A DNA stretch of 64,000 nucleotides from the NCBI GenBank assembly GCA_922989275.2, contig OV277859.1, forward strand, positions 83,262,198 through 83,326,197, given 5' to 3'. Position numbers and translations under genes: made by a program. The stretch is from Gari tellinella. Its lineage: Eukaryota > Mollusca > Bivalvia > Cardiida > Psammobiidae. Within the stretch, counting starts at the first letter, position 1, and every line of letters begins with the position of its first letter. Below, one piece after another: positions 20,766 to 31,027 of this stretch. Under the pieces are notes generated by a model. It searched no databases and was not told the origin of the DNA. It worked only from the letters and a program-made list of their open reading frames with translations.

Positions 20766-20881
20766 TATATGTATATCAGACAAAAGCAGGAGCGGATGGA
20801 ACTTTTCAAATGTGGCTGGCATTGGGAGGGAAACACTGAATACATGTACGCCCCCTGCCTTACCCCAAGTATAAATGGTAA

Positions 20882-21152
20882 CAGTGCTCCCTCTCTACAA
20901 CGACACCCAATGGGAGACACAGATCGTGTGTGTTTTCGGAGGGAGTCGTTATAGGGAGGGAACATTAAGATTTTGCAAACAGCTTGAATCAAGATCAGAC
21001 ACCGCGTTACGCGGCGTCTAATCAGGATCCAAACTGTTTGACAGTCATTTCAATATTTAAAATATGTGGATATACCTAAACTATAACATTCAGAAATAGA
21101 AGCAGACGACAATTATTTGAAATTGAAGACGTCATGGCAATGAATAGGTTAA
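20882..21152. mobile_element. Mosaic element: F7 left end, F8 right end
   Basis: Left end CAGTGCTCCCTCTCTACAAC and the F7 subterminal block in reverse order (GGAGGGAGTCGTTATAGG), then module I (GATCAGACACCGCGTTACGC and mirror), then an F8 arm (AGAAGCAGACGACAATTA, GACGTCATGGCAATGAAT) ending AGGTTAA. One end belongs to each family. Confidence 0.7.
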
Positions 21153-21740
21153 AGATAAACAGAACAGAACAAAGCAAACACTTTTATTTTCTTAAATGAT
21201 AAACGCATATAGTAGGTAATATAAGCAACGTAAGGCTAGTTGTAGATTTCCCTGACATTGTAAACCGTCTAGAATCTGATCGAACACTTCCTTGTAAACT
21301 AGGCGTTGATCAAGATTTACATTCTACACTGGATTTAGAGACAGCGATACTTTTTTCATTGACGTGTCTAAAACAGTAGATGTTAATACATTAAATGTGT
21401 TGTTAAGAGACGGGGTGCGTTTAGCTTTTTATAGGGTAGATCCCACCTTGGTTTCCGCTGAAGTTATAGTTGTTTAAGTTCTTTTCATAGAAATTGTTAA
21501 CCAAGTGTAACTATTCTGACTGTTGAGATAACAAAAAGTGATTACCTGTTTCTTGAAGTAAACTAGATACAGACCGTTTTTTAGAAGAAAAAAGTGTCTC
21601 TTTAATATAAGCATGATTAAAATATGACGATGCTGCTGGTGATGATTATTTGTTTTAGTACATTATCATTACCATTATCTGAAGCAACAATATGACCGTG
21701 GAATCGATAAATTTCAAATGTATATTCGTTGTAAACATGT
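21153..21740. other. No recognised feature apart from a weak module I
   Basis: 21265-21335 resembles a decayed module I (GTCTAGAATCTGATCGAAC). The rest is unrecognised. Confidence 0.4.
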
Positions 21741-21813
21741 GCCTCCATAGCTCAGTGGTTAGAGCACTGGTCTTGTAAACCAGGGGTCGTGAGTTCGATC
21801 CTCACTGGGGGCT
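21741..21813 (+). tRNA. tRNA-Thr (TGT anticodon)
   Basis: A full cloverleaf: acceptor GCCTCCA pairs with TGGGGGC plus discriminator T; D arm AGCTCAGTGGTTAGAGC; anticodon arm CTGGT-CTTGTAA-ACCAG with TGT at 21774-21776; T arm GTGAGTTCGATCCTCAC. A-box and B-box promoter elements are intact. No intron, and CCA is not encoded, as expected in eukaryotes. TTTTT at 21821-21825 is a Pol III terminator. An identical gene lies at 49442-49514 on the other strand. Confidence 0.97.
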
Positions 21814-21820
21814 TTCCATC

Positions 21821-21825
21821 TTTTT
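21821..21825 (+). terminator. Pol III T-run terminator of tRNA-Thr
   Basis: Five Ts eight bases after the tRNA 3' end, the usual distance for RNA polymerase III termination. Confidence 0.75.
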
Positions 21826-21956
21826 ATCAAGTTTTAATCCCAACCTTATTAACGCAACATACATGTACCACAGCATGAGTCATTGTCTTCTTTATTGTGG
21901 AAGAATATTAACATAATGTATACGTTGCATAAATGGGGACATAGGAAGTGCGCGTT

Positions 21957-22091
21957 TCAAAAGTCAAATGACAACTTTTTGACAATTTTGACGACTCATT
22001 ATAAACTGAGTAGCAAACAGTTTGGAGCCTGTGGAAATAATAGTTTTAGCGTAAACACGTTTATTGGGAAAGAATAACGTTTTCTCCACTG
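21957..22091. mobile_element. F1 MITE without its central hairpin
   Basis: Long arm AAATGACAACTTTTTGACA, then GCAAACAGTTTGGAGCCTG joins directly to TGGAAATAATAGTTTTAGC and the right end TTTTCTCCACTG. The palindrome has been lost cleanly. The left terminus is also truncated. Confidence 0.8.
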
Positions 22092-22611
22092 TAGGCATCC
22101 TTCAAGTTATTGGCACTTCGACTAATGGGTTACTGACATTTTTCCTTAACAATTGTGTTACCTTTATAGTAGCGCAAATAGTCTGTGTCCATTTATATTC
22201 CAAAATTAAATACATTTATTCATGAAAACCATTTTACCGACAAATATAGGGGACGTACAGTATTTGGAATAATTTGGAATAGCTAACAATGGCCGGTCTT
22301 TTTCTTTGGCTCCTTAGTCACGAGATTCCGATATGTCGATTTCTTCAGCCAAACTGGCCAATATATTGGTTTTGATTGACATACTATTTCTATTCTAGTA
22401 CTACTGCCAAATGGTTTTAGTCATCTATTTTTCAACACATTAACACCGTCACTGTCGTGACGTCACTGCTTTATACAATTGTCGACCGCTTTTATTTCTT
22501 AAATTGAGATTTCAGCCATTTAGACTGTATATATATTGACAAGAATACCAAACAGTTTGAATTCTAATCAGACGTCGTGTTACGCAAACTGTTTGCAAGT
22601 AACCATTGTAC
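22092..22611. other. Mostly unrecognised; F8 left arm near 22440
   Basis: About 22440-22605 resembles F8: TTAACACCGTCACTGTCGTG, TGACGTCACTGC, and a broken module I (CAAACAGTTTGAATTC, CAGACGTCGTGTTACG). The rest is unrecognised. Confidence 0.5.
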
Positions 22612-22745
22612 AGCACTCCCTCTCTACAACGACACCCAATGGGAGACAAACATTGTGTGCGTTATTCGGATGGAGTCGTTACAGGGGGTGAAATTGGCTA
22701 CATTTGCACAAAGTTTTAATCCAGATCAGTAACAAGACGCCGCTT
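22612..22745. mobile_element. F7 left end with broken module I
   Basis: CAGCACTCCCTCTCTACAAC, CACCCAATGGGAGACAAA, GGATGGAGTCGTTACAGG, then TGCACAAAGTTTTAATCC and CAGATCAG. Same order as the mosaic element at 20882; the right side is not recognisable. Confidence 0.65.
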
Positions 22746-23025
22746 TTTATCGACGTTCAATTACGGTCTACATTATGTACATGTCGTTGTACAGGTTTTG
22801 TTATCTTAACACGAATGCATTATTTTGAATTTATTGTATTGCTTGAACAAAAATCTATACCAGACAATTAACAAGGAAATTGAAGTTTTAAAAGATGAAC
22901 GAACATTAAAATCCGTGCTAGAGATATATCACAATTAGTGATTTTTCTGTTGTTTAATATAATTGTAGGAACTGCGATGGCAGTGACACGTGTGTAAAGT
23001 TATAAATCAGAAAAGACAGGTTTCA
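22746..23025. other. No recognised feature
   Basis: AT-rich; nothing recognised. Confidence 0.35.
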
Positions 23026-23515
23026 TAGTGGTGAAGACGTTATTTATTCCCGTTTAAACGCAAATGAAGCGCAAACGCATTGCAATAAAATGTATAAAAG
23101 GGCAACTACTTTTTAATTCTCACTGCTCATGTTAATCTCAGTGAAAAACAGTTTGGAGACTGATTAGACGCCGGGTAACCCGGCGTCTAATCAGGCTCCA
23201 AATTGTTTGCAATAATTGGAAATAATTGGTTTAGCGTAAACGCGTTTACAGTGGAGAATCTGTTATTCTTTCCCAATAAACGCGTTTACGCTAAAACTAT
23301 TATTTGCAGTGCAAACAGTTTGGAGCCAGACCAGACGCCGGGTAACCCGGCGTCTGATCAGGCTCCAAACTGTTTGCCACCAAGATAAACAAGAATTGTC
23401 CAAAAGTTGTACATTTCTACTTTTTAGTGTTTTGCGTTTGCGTACGTTTGCGTTTAAACGGGAAAGAATAACAGATTCTCCACTGTATAAGAAAAGAGTA
23501 ACGTCTCCTCCACTG
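23026..23515. mobile_element. F1 MITE with a young F1 inserted inside it
   Basis: Outer copy: TAGTGGTGAAGACGTTATTT (subfamily A, long arm, module I, short arm to CGCGTTTA), resuming at 23486 with TATAAGAAAAGAGTAACG and ending CTCCTCCACTG. Inner copy 23249-23485: complete subfamily B, CAGTGGAGAATCTGTTATTC to its mirror, flanked by TA at 23247-23248 and 23486-23487. This shows TA targeting and relative age: B inserted into A. Confidence 0.92.
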
Positions 23516-23773
23516 TATCCGTGTGATGTAATCGTACATCTTAATCCTTAGCCTGTAAACCATGGCCTGTCACGTATTTCAAAACAGTTTGGATCCCGGT
23601 TAGACGCCGAGTAATTAAGGGTCTGGTCAGAATCCAAACTGTTTGACACTTGTTTAAAGGTTTCTATGGTTAGATTACGTCAAAGTTGAATTTCATTGCA
23701 CAGTAGACGGAGACAAAGGGCAGATCAACAGGAAAACACACGTCACAATGTTGTCTGCGTGATATTAGAGGTA
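23516..23773. repeat. Degraded F8 element
   Basis: TTAGCCTGTAAACCATGGCC, module I at 23582-23650 (TTTGGATCCCGGTTAGACGC and AGAATCCAAACTGTTTGAC), followed by an arm with GTAGACGG. Confidence 0.6.
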
Positions 23774-24019
23774 CAGTGGAGAATCTGTTATTCTTTCCCG
23801 TTTAAACGCAAACGTACGCAAACGCAAAGCACTAAAACGTAGAAAAGAACAACGTTTTGACAATTCTGATATTTCATGTTTATCTTGGTGGCAAACAGTT
23901 TGGAGCCAGATCAGACGCCGGGTTACCCGGCGTCTGATCTGGCTCCAAACTGTTTGTAAAAGAAAAAATAGTTTTAGCGTAAACGCGTTTATCGGGAAAG
24001 AATAACAGATTCTCCACTG
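23774..24019. mobile_element. F1 MITE, subfamily B, complete
   Basis: CAGTGGAGAATCTGTTATTC and mirror, TA both sides; perfect module I (GGAGCCAGATCAGACGCC and mirror). Confidence 0.93.
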
Positions 24020-25050
24020 TATCAATATAAATTGTGACATGTACATGTAAATCAATATCAGTCTAAATTTCGTTCACCACTGAAACTTCAGACAGACAAT
24101 TCGAGTTTCTAAGTAAGCCTTGTCAATCTTTGGTTATTTTAGGTTGGTTGGTTGGTTTTCACAATACATGTATGTTACAATTTGACAAACATAAACAAAA
24201 CAATTACCAGATATAGGAATGTTACTTGTTACACCTATAGGGCCATCTATCTGGGCATTAGTAATCTGTATTTACATATACATCTCATCATTATCTTATA
24301 TTTCAAGATATTGTGATACATTTTGTTAAACTTATACATGTATAGTGCCACTCCTTCGTGGAGTTATGAGAGATGATTAAACAATATTTCATGCATCATC
24401 AGAGAGTCAATGTACATACATAATAAAACAGTTAAGACTGTAAAATAAATGCTTACCAAAAGCTAATAAATCTGAATAAGGGGAGATTCTTTGAAAGCAC
24501 AGAAAACAAAGCAAATACTGAAAATTGCAGACTCGGTTTAATTGAGTCTGTTCATGAGCAATACTGAAATGTGCAACAGTGCTCACGCCCCCTAGCACCG
24601 GCTTAAGCGGAATTCAACCTTCAACTGTAAATGCGCTATATAATCAATGATTCCAAAGGACCAGAAAGTATAACAACACTGAGAAAAAAATAATTTCAAA
24701 AGCTGACAGACAAAACACATGTATTATTGCACAACATTTAAAGAATGCTCTTCAGAACGTACACATTTTTTGAAAAAAAAATAATAGGGAAGGTATAGCG
24801 TAGACATTACAGACATAAAAAAGAACGTATACCAACAATAAATAGCTAATACTATTAATATTGTAAATCGTTATTTACATCGTAAAAACTGACGGCGCTG
24901 TAAAAAAAAAAGAAACAGATTTTGGCACAAGTACGAATCATATCTGGGTTTGAAAACAGAAAACAAAACTTATCATAATCACACAAAGTATGGAACGTTG
25001 GATTAAGATTATGCGCCCTTGTAAGCAAAACTTTGTCTTATATCTACATA
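24020..25050. other. No gene; F6 trace at 24085-24190
   Basis: GACAGACAATTCGAGTTTC, then a GGTTG simple repeat (24142-24158) and ACAATTTGACAAAC resemble an F6 arm. The remaining 850 bases are AT-rich and unrecognised. Confidence 0.45.
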
Positions 25051-25296
25051 CAGTGGAGAATCTGTTATTCTTTCCCGTTTAAACGCAAACGTACGCAAAC
25101 GCAAAGCACTAAAACGTAGAAAAGAACAACTTTTGGACAATTCTGATAATTCTTGTTTATCTTGGTGGCAAACAGTTTAGAGCCTGATCATACGCCGGGT
25201 TACCCGGCGTCTGATCTGGCTCCAAACTGTTTGCACTGCAAATAATAGTTTTAGCGTTAACGCGTTTATTGGGAAAGAATAACAGATTATCCACTA
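25051..25296. mobile_element. F1 MITE, subfamily B, nearly complete
   Basis: CAGTGGAGAATCTGTTATTC to ACAGATTATCCACTA. Nearly identical to 2510-2755, with point changes in the right terminus. Confidence 0.92.
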
Positions 25297-25820
25297 TACA
25301 TGGGATATTTCAATATAATATGTAGATCTACCTCATTTTCAATGTAATCATCAACATAGCGATAACATCGCACACTGCGGCGGATCATCAGGCTCTGTAC
25401 TAACTTGATATATTCAAGTTTAACCCTTCAAACCTTAATCAAGCATTTGTGTTCCTTCGTTAACAATGTGCCTGTCCAGAGTATACATGTGTTAGTTTGT
25501 ATTATTAAATCAAAGAACTCTTAGATCAGAGGGCTCTGAAATAGTCAAAATGGACTAAACTAAATTTGAAACTGGAATTGTCTATTGAAAGTTTCAGCAA
25601 GAGATGTTTAAACTATGAATGCATAAGGATTTAAAAGATAACTGCGCTATAAAATGATCATTGAACATACCTATGCGAAAAATGTGCGATTTCATGACTA
25701 ACATATAGGTAAAGTGGACATAACTTCCGGCCAATCGATCACCTACATCAATTAAATAAGTCTAGCAGGGTGGTCCATCCCAAGAAAAAAACATTCCCAA
25801 GAGGTCGTTTCCTTTATATA
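25297..25820. repeat. F6 fragment, otherwise unrecognised
   Basis: 25525-25600 shows TTAGATCAGAGGGCTC, GGACTAAACTAAATTTG and GGAATTGTCTATTGAAAG, an F6 arm. No gene is seen. Confidence 0.5.
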
Positions 25821-27395
25821 CTCAACAAAACAATTAAAGGGGCAAATATATTGGGTAGGCCCAATATATAAAAATAAGTTCATACAATATTTTTTTAACT
25901 GTTTCATGTAAAATTACATGTTAACTTTGTTGTAGAGTATAACTGTATTTCGAAAAGTAGAAATATATATCGCAGTTCCCCTTCAAACACAACCACCCTA
26001 AAATTACCGTGTGCCAGACTAGGTGGGTGGGGTAACAAACAACTTGATCAAGAGCCCCACCTTTTAGGTTCTTCTTTTAAATTACAGCTAGTATCATATG
26101 TGTTCACCACGTGCATTAATCACTTCCTTGCATCTACATGGAAATCGGAGAATTAGCTTAAGGAGGTATGCAATGGACATTCTGTGCCATTCTTCAATAA
26201 GCATGTCTGTTAGCCTCTAAGGTAACGATCTCGACCGGATATCCGGCGTTGCCGTATGTCCTAAGCATCTTCAATGTGACAGAAGTGTGTTGACCTTGCT
26301 GGCCAGTCCATCTGCCCTATGCCCTCGTGTTCCAAGTACTGGTCTACCATGCGTGCTCGGTTCGGACGAGCTTTGTCGTCTGTCGGGATGAAGCCTGAAC
26401 CCAAAGCCCCAGCTTCAGCGCGTGCAATAGCGTCTAGGGTATCGTCCCTGTACCCCACACTAGTCAGAGTCCAGTTCCTAATGACGTAAAGGTCCGTGCA
26501 ACCGTTATAGGATATGCCCACCCATAGGAGCCCTGGCCCCTTTCTGAGTCCGTCATGCTCTGCCACATAACAGTCGAAGAAACATTCGTTTCGCTGTCTT
26601 TACATTCGTCTGCAGTCGTCATTTAAATCCAAAATGAAATTTGACGGACTAGTCCACAATACGTTGCGAAAACGTAAACGTTCAAATGGCATGATTTCTG
26701 GCAAAACGCTAGATGACGTTTTCGGTGGTGTGGGGTCAAGGCCGGTCACACGACAGGTCTTCTAGCCCATAGGTTTGCAGCATGAAGTCTATTCCCGACG
26801 ATCTGAACAGCAATCCTGTAACCACACGTCTGTTTATAAACACTATTAAGCGAAACGAGGGAATTGAGCCGTTGACGTCATGCCATAAGTGACAACATCG
26901 GTCCTTTACTTCAAATATGACCTGCAAACGACCTTGACCTGATCTCCAATTAACCATCCCAGTGTCCAGGTACAACTACCACAACCTGTCGACGACACCC
27001 TTACTAACGTCAAACTCCGTCGCAACATGACGTTGGAAAACGACAAATGACGTCTTTAGGGTCATAGTTTTCAAATTTTGTACCAATATGCAATCTATTT
27101 TTGCTTAAGATACAAATATGCACTCGATATAACGAAAACAGCTATAAAACTAATCGTTGAAAAATAGGCAGACACATCGTGCAAAATTCCTGTGGACGTT
27201 AAAAACCGTGTTTTTGATACTTGTCCGCTTCAATTCATTCAACCATGGCCATTTTTGCACATAGTGACGTTTGTTTCTTAATTTGTTTATTCTAAAGCAT
27301 CTAAACACGCATTCACTCTTTTAACTTGAAAATGTTTGCATTTTTGAAAAAGATATATGAACTTATACATTTGCCCCTTTAATTATTTTGTTGAG
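25821..27395 (-). mobile_element. Full-length Tc1-family transposon, inactive
   Basis: Inverted termini CTCAACAAAACAATTAAAGG (left) and its mirror with one mismatch (right) are flanked by TA at 25819-25820 and 27396-27397. The 1,575-bp length is normal for Tc1 elements. The left end has a small internal hairpin (ATATTGGGTAGGCCCAATAT). It encloses a broken transposase on the minus strand. Confidence 0.93.
26094..27045 (-). pseudogene. Tc1-like transposase pseudogene (DD34E)
   Basis: Reading the minus strand from about 27045, successive frames give the parts of a Tc1 transposase in order. First the DNA-binding helix region VATEFDVSKGVVDRLW, broken by a stop at 26976-26978. Then YLDTGMVNWRSGQGRLQV, the GRPR-like hook region. 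After a frameshift comes ALTPHHRKRHLAF. The catalytic part is intact in one frame at 26261-26566: GLLWVGISYNGCTDLYVIRN, TDDKARPNRARM, MDWPARS and HIEDA. The second catalytic Asp and the Glu are exactly 34 residues apart (DD34E). The first catalytic Asp region (LVRQISFWI) has lost its Asp. After another frameshift, MLIEEWHRMSIAYLLK and KEVINARGEHI finish the protein. Clearly dead: stops, frameshifts and a lost catalytic residue. Confidence 0.95.
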
Positions 27396-27706
27396 TATAT
27401 ATTCGATTTGTCCTTTGATTAATTTATGTCCTCTACCTTTTTCGATTGGCTACAAACGGTCTGCAAGCAGCTAAGAGAATAACACCAACCCTTAGTATGT
27501 TATAACACCGTCTACTTCAAGTTTGCCGCCTTGAAAACAGTTTTAGTACTAGTTGTGTGTTTTCCTTAACGAGGAAATTTGGTAGACCAGTTTGGATCCT
27601 GATCAGACGTCGAGTATTTCAGAGTATGTTCGTACTCAAAACTGTATGACAAATAAATTGGACTTAGCAGTTTAACCCTTTCATGATCAAATTATTCGTG
27701 AGAAGT
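27396..27706. repeat. Module I relic; otherwise unrecognised
   Basis: 27588-27652 is a decayed module I (AGTTTGGATCCTGATCAGAC). A TTTAACCCTTTCATGATC edge at 27670 may be a second F8 end. Confidence 0.5.
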
Positions 27707-27922
27707 TTAACCCTTCATCGTTTCATTGTCGTCTGCTTCAATTTCGTTGTCTGCAATATCGGTTCAAAGTTAAAAAAAAATAAGGCAGTATGAATGAAGA
27801 AATTTCAAAAAGAGTGTCAAACAGTTTGGATCCTGATCAGACGCCGCGTCACGCGGCGTCTGATCAGGACCCAAACTGTTTGCAAACGCGCTTTTAAGCG
27901 TCAACGAGAGTGAAGGGGTTAA
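27707..27922. mobile_element. F8 MITE, complete
   Basis: TTAACCCTTCATCGTTTCAT to GAGTGAAGGGGTTAA, with GTCGTCTGCTTC and the perfect palindrome GATCAGACGCCGCGTCACGC and mirror at 27819-27884. Confidence 0.9.
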
Positions 27923-28409
27923 AGGATAGATAATAAAACTTTGTTGAATGTCTGATTCCTGTTGATCGCTCAAACCAACAAGAGGCAATTACGCTTTCAT
28001 TTTTATGTGTTCCATTATCACGAAAAGCATGTAATTTGAGTAAAGAACATGTTCTCTGTTTAATGCTGATCAGCTATTATTGATGATCTAAACTCACAGA
28101 TCACTTATGACAGCTATGGTTTATTGCTCTCCGTCGCTTCAGTCGGCTCGTTTGCGATACGCAAATATGGAAACTCAAAAGGATTACTTAAATAGTATAC
28201 TATCTGTGATAGACTCGCGGTCCAAATGATACTTATCTTCAATTAGAGATGGTCTTTAGAGTTAGATTTTATCAGCTCTTTTTTTAGAAACTAATCAATC
28301 ATAGTTATATTACTGATGGACGCGTAAAACTTAATGGCTAGACATACGCTAGTAGGTGAAAACTTTTAAAGTGCATATGACCTGCTGCCCTGAAGAACGC
28401 TATAACTAC
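27923..28409. repeat. F9 arm fragment, otherwise unrecognised
   Basis: 28006-28058 (GTTCCATTATCACGAAAAGC, ATGTAATTTGAGTAAAG) is a diverged copy of the inner arm of the foldback at 60.3-60.9 kb. Confidence 0.55.
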
Positions 28410-28655
28410 TATGTCCATTGCAAACAGTTTGGAGCCAGATCAGACTCCAAACTGTTTGCCACTCAGTTTAAAATGAGTCGTCAAAATAGTCAAAAAGTTG
28501 TTATTTTACCCATTTTAGTGCACTGCGTTTACGTTTCGTTTGCGTTTAAACGGGAAAGAATAATGTTTTCTCTACTGTAAGAGACAGAGCTTAACAGTAC
28601 ATATCTTGTCCAATATACCGAAATATAGTGGGAAAGAATAACATTTTCTCCACTG
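28410..28655. mobile_element. F1 MITE missing hairpin, plus a solo F1 end
   Basis: 28410-28577: short arm trace, GGAGCCAGATCAGACTCC (palindrome centre lost), long arm, end TTTTCTCTACTG. 28627-28655 is a separate solo terminus, GTGGGAAAGAATAACATTTT through CTCCACTG. Confidence 0.75.
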
Positions 28656-28869
28656 TATGAATAGCCATTTATTTCAACCATGAAACCTTCTGGTAGTCCA
28701 TAAAGTTGTTCAATAAATGGGTGTCATGTATGTACAACTATTTTTTATATGCAGCAACATGAAGTGTAAACTTTATCAAATATAAAATTGTCATAGCTCT
28801 ACATTCGATTTACTATTTTGCTGCAATAAATGCAACCCTGTTTAGGTTATACATACATGTATACAACAA

Positions 28870-29212
28870 TACAGTACTGAACCTTATTAAATTAACAATT
28901 TTTGCGATTCGCTTGCAATTCGATGGCAATTCGCTTGCAATTCGATGGCAATTCGATTCAAAATAGTAACTTTACCCTCGGGTAAGTTTTCTTGAATGGT
29001 GTATCTCACAAATGTTCGCAAATATGACTTCGTTATTTTTTTCTATTCAATATTTGTCAAAACCGCTTCGGAAAATTCACGTAAAAATATTCAAACGTAG
29101 GATTTGTTTTTTTAAGCGCCCGATTCGATGGCAATTCGATGGCAATTCGATGGCAATTCGATGGCAATTCGCTTCTGATTATCAATTTAATTTAATAAGG
29201 TTCAGTACTGTA
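28870..29212. mobile_element. TA-flanked MITE with 11-bp tandem repeats inside
   Basis: TACAGTACTGAACCTTATTA is repeated in perfect inverted form at the right end (26 bp at each side including the TA). The interior holds GATGGCAATTC units: alternating with GCTTGCAATTC at 28905-28955, and four in tandem at 29124-29170. CAGT ends and TA target suggest mariner/pogo. Non-coding. Only copy of this family in the window. Confidence 0.85.
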
Positions 29213-29460
29213 GATGTTACCAGATAGTTCAGCAGTTCACTTCTAGTTTATGACTACAGCTTACAACTCTTGGCACTAGTATAGTACCACTTTGCTAACA
29301 GTCTTCATCTTGACTAGACGCCGTGTTACGTATTGTTTGATCAGAATTAAACATATTTGAAAGTCATCTTGATTTTTCATGTTTCTTATTTTAACTTTAG
29401 AATAATAATTATCGATACAGACAGTAGAATCAATGTAAACGATATTATGCTGACAAAGGG
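29213..29460. repeat. Weak module I relic
   Basis: 29295-29362 holds GCTAACAGTCTTCATCTTGA, CTAGACGCCGTGTTACG and CAGAATTAAAC, a decayed module I. Confidence 0.45.
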
Positions 29461-29677
29461 TAAGCCCCTTCATTGCCATCGCGTCATTAGCTTTAAACAA
29501 TTGTCGTCTGCTTTTAATACCCAACTTTAAACTTTAAGGAAAATGACTGAAATAATACCTAATAAGTGTCAAACAGTTTAGATCCTGATCAGACGCCGCG
29601 TTACGCGGCGTCTGTTCAGGATTTAAACTGTTTGCAAATAACCATTGCACTCGGGGTAAGGCAGTAAATAGGGTTAA
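29461..29677. mobile_element. F8 MITE, complete
   Basis: TAAGCCCCTTCATTGCCATC to GGCAGTAAATAGGGTTAA; ACAATTGTCGTCTGCTTTTA; module I palindrome 29573-29637; ACCATTGCACTCGGGG block. Confidence 0.9.
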
Positions 29678-29746
29678 AGCAGACGTTAAAATTTGCTTGG
29701 AAAGAGTTAAGAAGCCATCTATATCAACCTTGAAGAGATTGTTTTA

Positions 29747-30204
29747 CAGATGAATTTCAATAAAAACCCACCATTGCGACCACTTAAAAGAAGACTCATT
29801 TATTGTACAAAAGACAGATAGGAGCTTAAAGCAAGATGAAAATAAAACAGAAAGCTCCTAAATGGGATCTCTGATTTACTGTCACCTTGCATATAGCAGC
29901 CACCTGCCTTAAACTCCCGGAACCCGTTTCATAAAACTCCGTACGACAAAAAACGGTCGTAAGTCAAAACTGCAAAATATATTTAATTTCTGATTGATCT
30001 ATCTAATCTCGTCTTGAAACATCTCTTTTGAATCGTCTTTTCAAGACGATTCCAAAGAGATGTCACAAGACAGGATGAGACGGAGAAATAGATAAAAATT
30101 GAAACTTTTATAATGTGACTTACGACAACATTAGTCGTACGAAGTTTTATGAAACGGGTCCCTGAACATTTATTTTGTGGCGGTAAAATAAAGGGGTTTT
30201 ACTG
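29747..30204. mobile_element. F3 MITE with an F5 element inserted (29917-30164)
   Basis: F3 ends CAGATGAATTTCAATAAAAA and AAATAAAGGGGTTTTACTG, TA on the left, module II-like core at 29830-29895. The insert has F5-type ends (CCGGAACCCGTTTCATAAAA, mirrored by ATGAAACGGGTCCCTG), GTCGTACG subterminal motifs and its own palindrome, GAATCGTCTTTTCAAGACG. Confidence 0.8.
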
Positions 30205-30289
30205 TTTATAAGACACTGGGATTTATGACGTTTCGTATACCGATCTCAACTCTCATGTGATCAAACGGGAATGATGATACATGTGTTAA

Positions 30290-30440
30290 GGCCATACGTT
30301 TACTCATACCTGACTATTTTCATAAACAACTTCAATTTCTAATTAAATCCAGTCGATTTTAACTATTTAGATTGGTTCTAACAATATAATTCAAAATGAC
30401 AAACAGTGCAGATCCTGATAAGTGGATACCGTGTTTGCAG
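30290..30440. repeat. F6 half element
   Basis: GATTGGTTCTAACAATATA, CAAAATGACAAACAGTGC and GATCCTGATAAGTGG match one arm of F6. Confidence 0.6.
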
Positions 30441-30561
30441 AGAACAAGTATACTGTTCACAGGCACCCAGTTTGTGAATGACGAGTGTAATGATCACTAA
30501 GATTGAATGCTTTAACATTGACAATGCTGGTCGTGTCCTGTGCATCAAAGGTAATATTAAT

Positions 30562-31027
30562 TTAACCCATTCGCTGTCGTGAGGTCATCATGTTTAAACA
30601 ATTGTCGTCTGATTTTATTTCTTAAATTTTATTTTTTGCTATTTTGACTGAAGAAATATTGAAATGAGTGTCAAACAGTTTGAATCCTGATCAGTCGCCG
30701 TGTGACGCGGCGTCTGATCAGGATCCAAACTGTTTGCCAAAAAACTATTGCACTCGGGGTAAGGCAATGAAGGGGTTAACCCTTTACCTGATAGCCTAGT
30801 TATAATATTGAAGATAGGTGACTACTTAAAGCAGGTTGAAAGTAAAGCAGAATGCGCCCTAAGGCGCATTCTGCTTTACTTTCAGCCTGCTTTAAGCTAT
30901 TACCAGCTAGAATAAGGAAAGTATTAAATATGACACATATTCAGTACGGTTTATATTGGAACTATTTTCTTCAGCGGATGAATAAAATGCATGTGCTAAA
31001 AGTCGCTTCTATCAGGGAAAGGGTTAA
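30562..31027. mobile_element. F8 (30562-30779) and F2 (30776-31027) sharing TTAA
   Basis: F8: TTAACCCATTCGCTGTCGTG to GGCAATGAAGGGGTTAA with module I. F2: TTAACCCTTTACCTGATAGC to GGGAAAGGGTTAA with module II. The TTAA at 30776-30779 is the right end of one and the left end of the other. Confidence 0.9.

Noticed and set aside
26736..26975. A separate minus-strand gene of 79 codons
   Set aside because: It is the middle part of the broken Tc1 transposase (YLDTGMVNWRSGQGRLQV), bounded by a stop and a frameshift.
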